Of a DNA stretch of 64,000 bases, positions 61,466-64,000 are shown one piece after another. Numbering within the stretch: the stretch's first letter is position 1; each line of letters opens with the position of its first letter. This DNA is from Trifolium pratense. Lineage: Eukaryota; Streptophyta; Magnoliopsida; Fabales; Fabaceae. The notes beneath the pieces are model-generated. The model ran no database searches and had not been told where the DNA came from. It saw nothing but the letters and a program-made list of their open reading frames with translations. A program made the translations under genes and the position numbers. The stretch is taken from contig NC_060065.1 of the NCBI RefSeq assembly GCF_020283565.1, positions 39,172,409-39,236,408 on the forward strand, in the 5' to 3' direction.

Positions 61466-64000
61466 ATGGGTGACTCGCAGTATTCTTTCTCTCTTACAAC
61501 GTTTAGGTATGCTTATTACTCTTAATTAATCTCTTTACTGAATGTTTAAACTGATTTTGTTGTGAATGTTTGAACTGATTCTTCTGTTGTGGAACAGTCC
61601 TTCTGGAAAGCTTGTTCAGATTGAGCATGCTTTGACTGCTGTTGGTTCAGGACAAACTTCGCTTGGAATTAAAGGTAATTGGATCTGCTTATGACCCTTT
61701 ATTCTTCATTGTTCATGTTGCTTCCGGTCTTTTTTATTTGAATGTTGATTGGCTGTGTGATGTGGACCGATCGGCTAACGGGGTGGGTGATAGCTGTTAA
61801 GAATGTGGAACTGGGGGGGGGGGGGGGGGGGGGATTGAATATTAGATTTGTTTTGTATGGTATCTATGTTAGGATGTCAAAAGTAAACCTGGGTTTTTGA
61901 TTTCATGCCCTAGTTTCTGAAGTGTTATGGATTTGTGAGTGAGTTTAGCTGGAGTGAGATTTTTTGGGGGTGCTAATATTGGTAAGTGGATAGAATTTGT
62001 GACTTTGATTGGTTGTATGTGCATATATGACATATGGAGTTTTACCCATTGTTTGTTCTAAGGCGGTAGACTGTGTAAGGAATTACTGAAGAAATTTGTG
62101 GGGGTTGTATGAGTTTTGCCCTTGATACAGTTATTTCCTAACTTAATGGTTTGTGCGGATGATTTACTTGTAATATTGGCTGCAACTATTGTTGTTTTTA
62201 ACTATATATTTGGTTCTTGCAGCTGCAAACGGAGTTGTCATTGCAACAGAGAAGAAACTGCCATCGATATTGGTCGATGAAGCATCAGTAAGTTGCTCTT
62301 TCTCTGGACCTATTTCTGTAAATTATGAATGTGACCAATTTTTATAATTGTTCTCTTCAAGGTTGTATTTAATTTGGTTGTGCTTATTTTTTTCCTTATG
62401 GTTTTTCTGCATCCCGAATACATTATTCGACATCCTTTTCTAGTGTGTTATTGTTGGTTTCTGAGTTTCTCTATTACTCAAAAATATAGTATGTCACATT
62501 GTTTTTGTTTTATTTTTCATTGAAAAGTATTTGCTAAATGGAAAAAGTTTTATTATATCTTGATAATTAAGGATATTTGCATGTACGGCCTTCTATAAAA
62601 CAAATTTTTTTTCCTAGTTTCTGCAAGCTGTTTCTGTATTTAATATTTTAAACAAATTTGAAGATATTTGGTTTTTCACTTCATTAGTTTGAGATTTGAC
62701 ACATCCTGGGTCTTACTCTTTATGTGATATGATTGCAGGTCCAGAAAATCCAGTTATTAACACCAAATATTGGTGTTGTATACAGGTTGGTTTCTTTATA
62801 CATGCTTAAATCATTCGTAGTTAAAACATATTTCTATGGCATTTTTATTTTGTTGTACAATAGTAGCTGCTTCACATTATGCCAGTTGATGGTTAAGTTT
62901 TGAATCTGTTCTTAAAGCACAAGATGCCATTGATGTTTCTATTAGGAACCCATAGAAATTGAAATGAAAGAATGATAGAATAGAAGTAGAAGTGTTTGTG
63001 TGTATATAACCAAAAGATCCATCAGAAGTACTCGGTGAATCCTCCAAAACTGATTTTCCACTATTTATCTAACCAACCCTCTTCTAATCCCTTCCAACTA
63101 GATAGCTAATCTTACCAATGGACTTAACCCGAGCAGCGAAGTTGTCCGTATTCTACTCAATGATACATCGTATCAGTTTTCTAGATACAGTATCAATTGA
63201 GGTGGGTGGAAAGGCATTCCAAGGGAAGTGACTCAACTTTTTTGTGAAAAATCTTGTTAAACATTTATTATTATGTATAGAGTGGAAATCGATGTGCCAT
63301 GCCATGCTTAAAGCTGCTTAAAGAAATAATAGAAAGAAAATAGATATTTCAAAAACTTTAACAAGTGTTGTCATTGGCAATGTATAAAATGCAGTTTTTT
63401 ATACTGATGTAATTTGTAGAGGTACTCGGATCATATATGCACGTGGGCATGCGGCATACTTATAGTATTTAGCATTTTGAAATAGGAGAAAACTTAGGTC
63501 AAGTTCCATACATCCTTTTGGTCCTGTTCTCCACTTAAATAAGATGTTGATGTGTCAAATTTTAAGTGGTGAACAGGACCAAAAGGATGTATGGTACTTG
63601 ACCTAAGTTTTCTCCTTTGAAATATTAATGATAGATCATTGCTGTCCCTTTTAGTATTTCAATGGATAATCTGATTAAAAATGATCCACTGGCTTGACTA
63701 TTGACATTTTTTTTTGGAGTGCGGTATCTCTTAATAACCCCTTCAAACAATTTCTCAAATAAATAAATAGCAGATTGAAAGCTATATTAAATGTTTTTCT
63801 GTTTTCTTTTTAGACTTTGTAAGAGATAAATCTGATGTCTACTTCGTATTTGAAACTTTATATATAGTCTATTAGTCTATATTTTCCATTGCTGTTGAGC
63901 TTTTGGTATATGACTGGTTATTTTTCCTTAAATTGTTTTCAGACATTGTATTTAATTGGCTTCAATTTTGTCTTTTTTGTTCAGTGGAATGGGACCTGAT
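61466..64000 (+). CDS. PAB1: 20S proteasome subunit alpha type-2 (PAB-like), 5' part
   Basis: Five coding exons are in the window: 61466-61506, 61598-61674, 62223-62287, 62739-62785 and 63985-64000, the last cut by the window end. The joined frame starts MGDSQYSFSLTTFSPSGK and continues LVQIEHALTAVGSG, ANGVVIATEKKLPS and GVVYSGMGPD. This is the N-terminal alpha-subunit signature (YSFSLTTFSPSGKLVQIEHA) and is specific to alpha-2. The product forms part of the outer heptameric ring that gates the 20S core in cytosol and nucleus. A leader intron is likely, since TTTTTACAG precedes the short 5' UTR just before the ATG. Intron 1-2 has clean GT-AG borders, and the last intron carries a MITE. About the first 80 residues are visible. 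Confidence 0.95.
61813..61833 (+). repeat. G21 homopolymer in a proteasome-gene intron
   Basis: Twenty-one consecutive G in an otherwise AT-rich intron. The length may be affected by sequencing error. Confidence 0.8.
63485..63615. mobile_element. MULE-type hairpin MITE in a proteasome-gene intron
   Basis: Almost perfect inverted repeats (GGAGAAAACTTAGGTCAAGT and its complement, then CCATACATCCTTTTGGTCCT) take up most of the 131 bp. A perfect 9-bp direct repeat TTTGAAATA flanks it (63476-63484 and 63616-63624). Confidence 0.92.

Overview
The window looks like nuclear DNA from a flowering plant, most likely a papilionoid legume of the Medicago/Trifolium/Pisum group. The reasons are AT-rich intergenic DNA, intron-bearing genes with GT-AG junctions, a restorer-of-fertility-like PPR gene, tRNA-related SINE copies, many small MITEs and two large LTR retrotransposons. 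The species call is inference.

Layout. Positions 1-2,050 hold a probable LTR remnant and a clean non-autonomous Mutator-like element with a 9-bp target duplication. A single-exon RFL-type PPR gene (2,613-4,613, +) follows, then a relic of a SAM-dependent methyltransferase gene (6,009-8,668). A two-exon bHLH factor of the bHLH52/53 type spans 10,816-13,894 (+). An 11-exon mercaptopyruvate sulfurtransferase gene of the STR1 type spans 23,195-16,485 (-). Positions 24,925-44,545 are one Ty3/gypsy (Tat-lineage-like) retrotransposon on the minus strand. A Ty1/copia-derived element (30,600-38,949, +) sits inside its integrase. Beyond it come a DCD-domain gene (47,396-49,007, +), a seven-exon NUFIP-like gene (56,342-51,897, -), a Pack-type element carrying a broken LRR receptor fragment (59,878-60,967), and the first five coding exons of a 20S proteasome alpha-2 subunit (61,466 to the window end, +).

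How it fits together. The ordinary genes are unrelated housekeeping or regulatory genes, and nothing suggests an operon or biosynthetic cluster. The most unusual part is the gypsy element. Besides gag-pol on the minus strand, it carries two antisense transcription units on the plus strand, each with its own TATA-like box. One encodes a 118-residue acidic protein. The other is a spliced gene for a 641-residue protein with a coiled coil. The copia insertion cuts the integrase core between catalytic residues. Its two 1,540-bp LTRs differ at one base by eye, yet its internal region has no long ORF, so it probably moved using proteins supplied by another element.

All coordinates, splice sites and repeat comparisons were read by eye from the sequence and the translated frames. 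Family names rest on recognised motifs, not on a database search.
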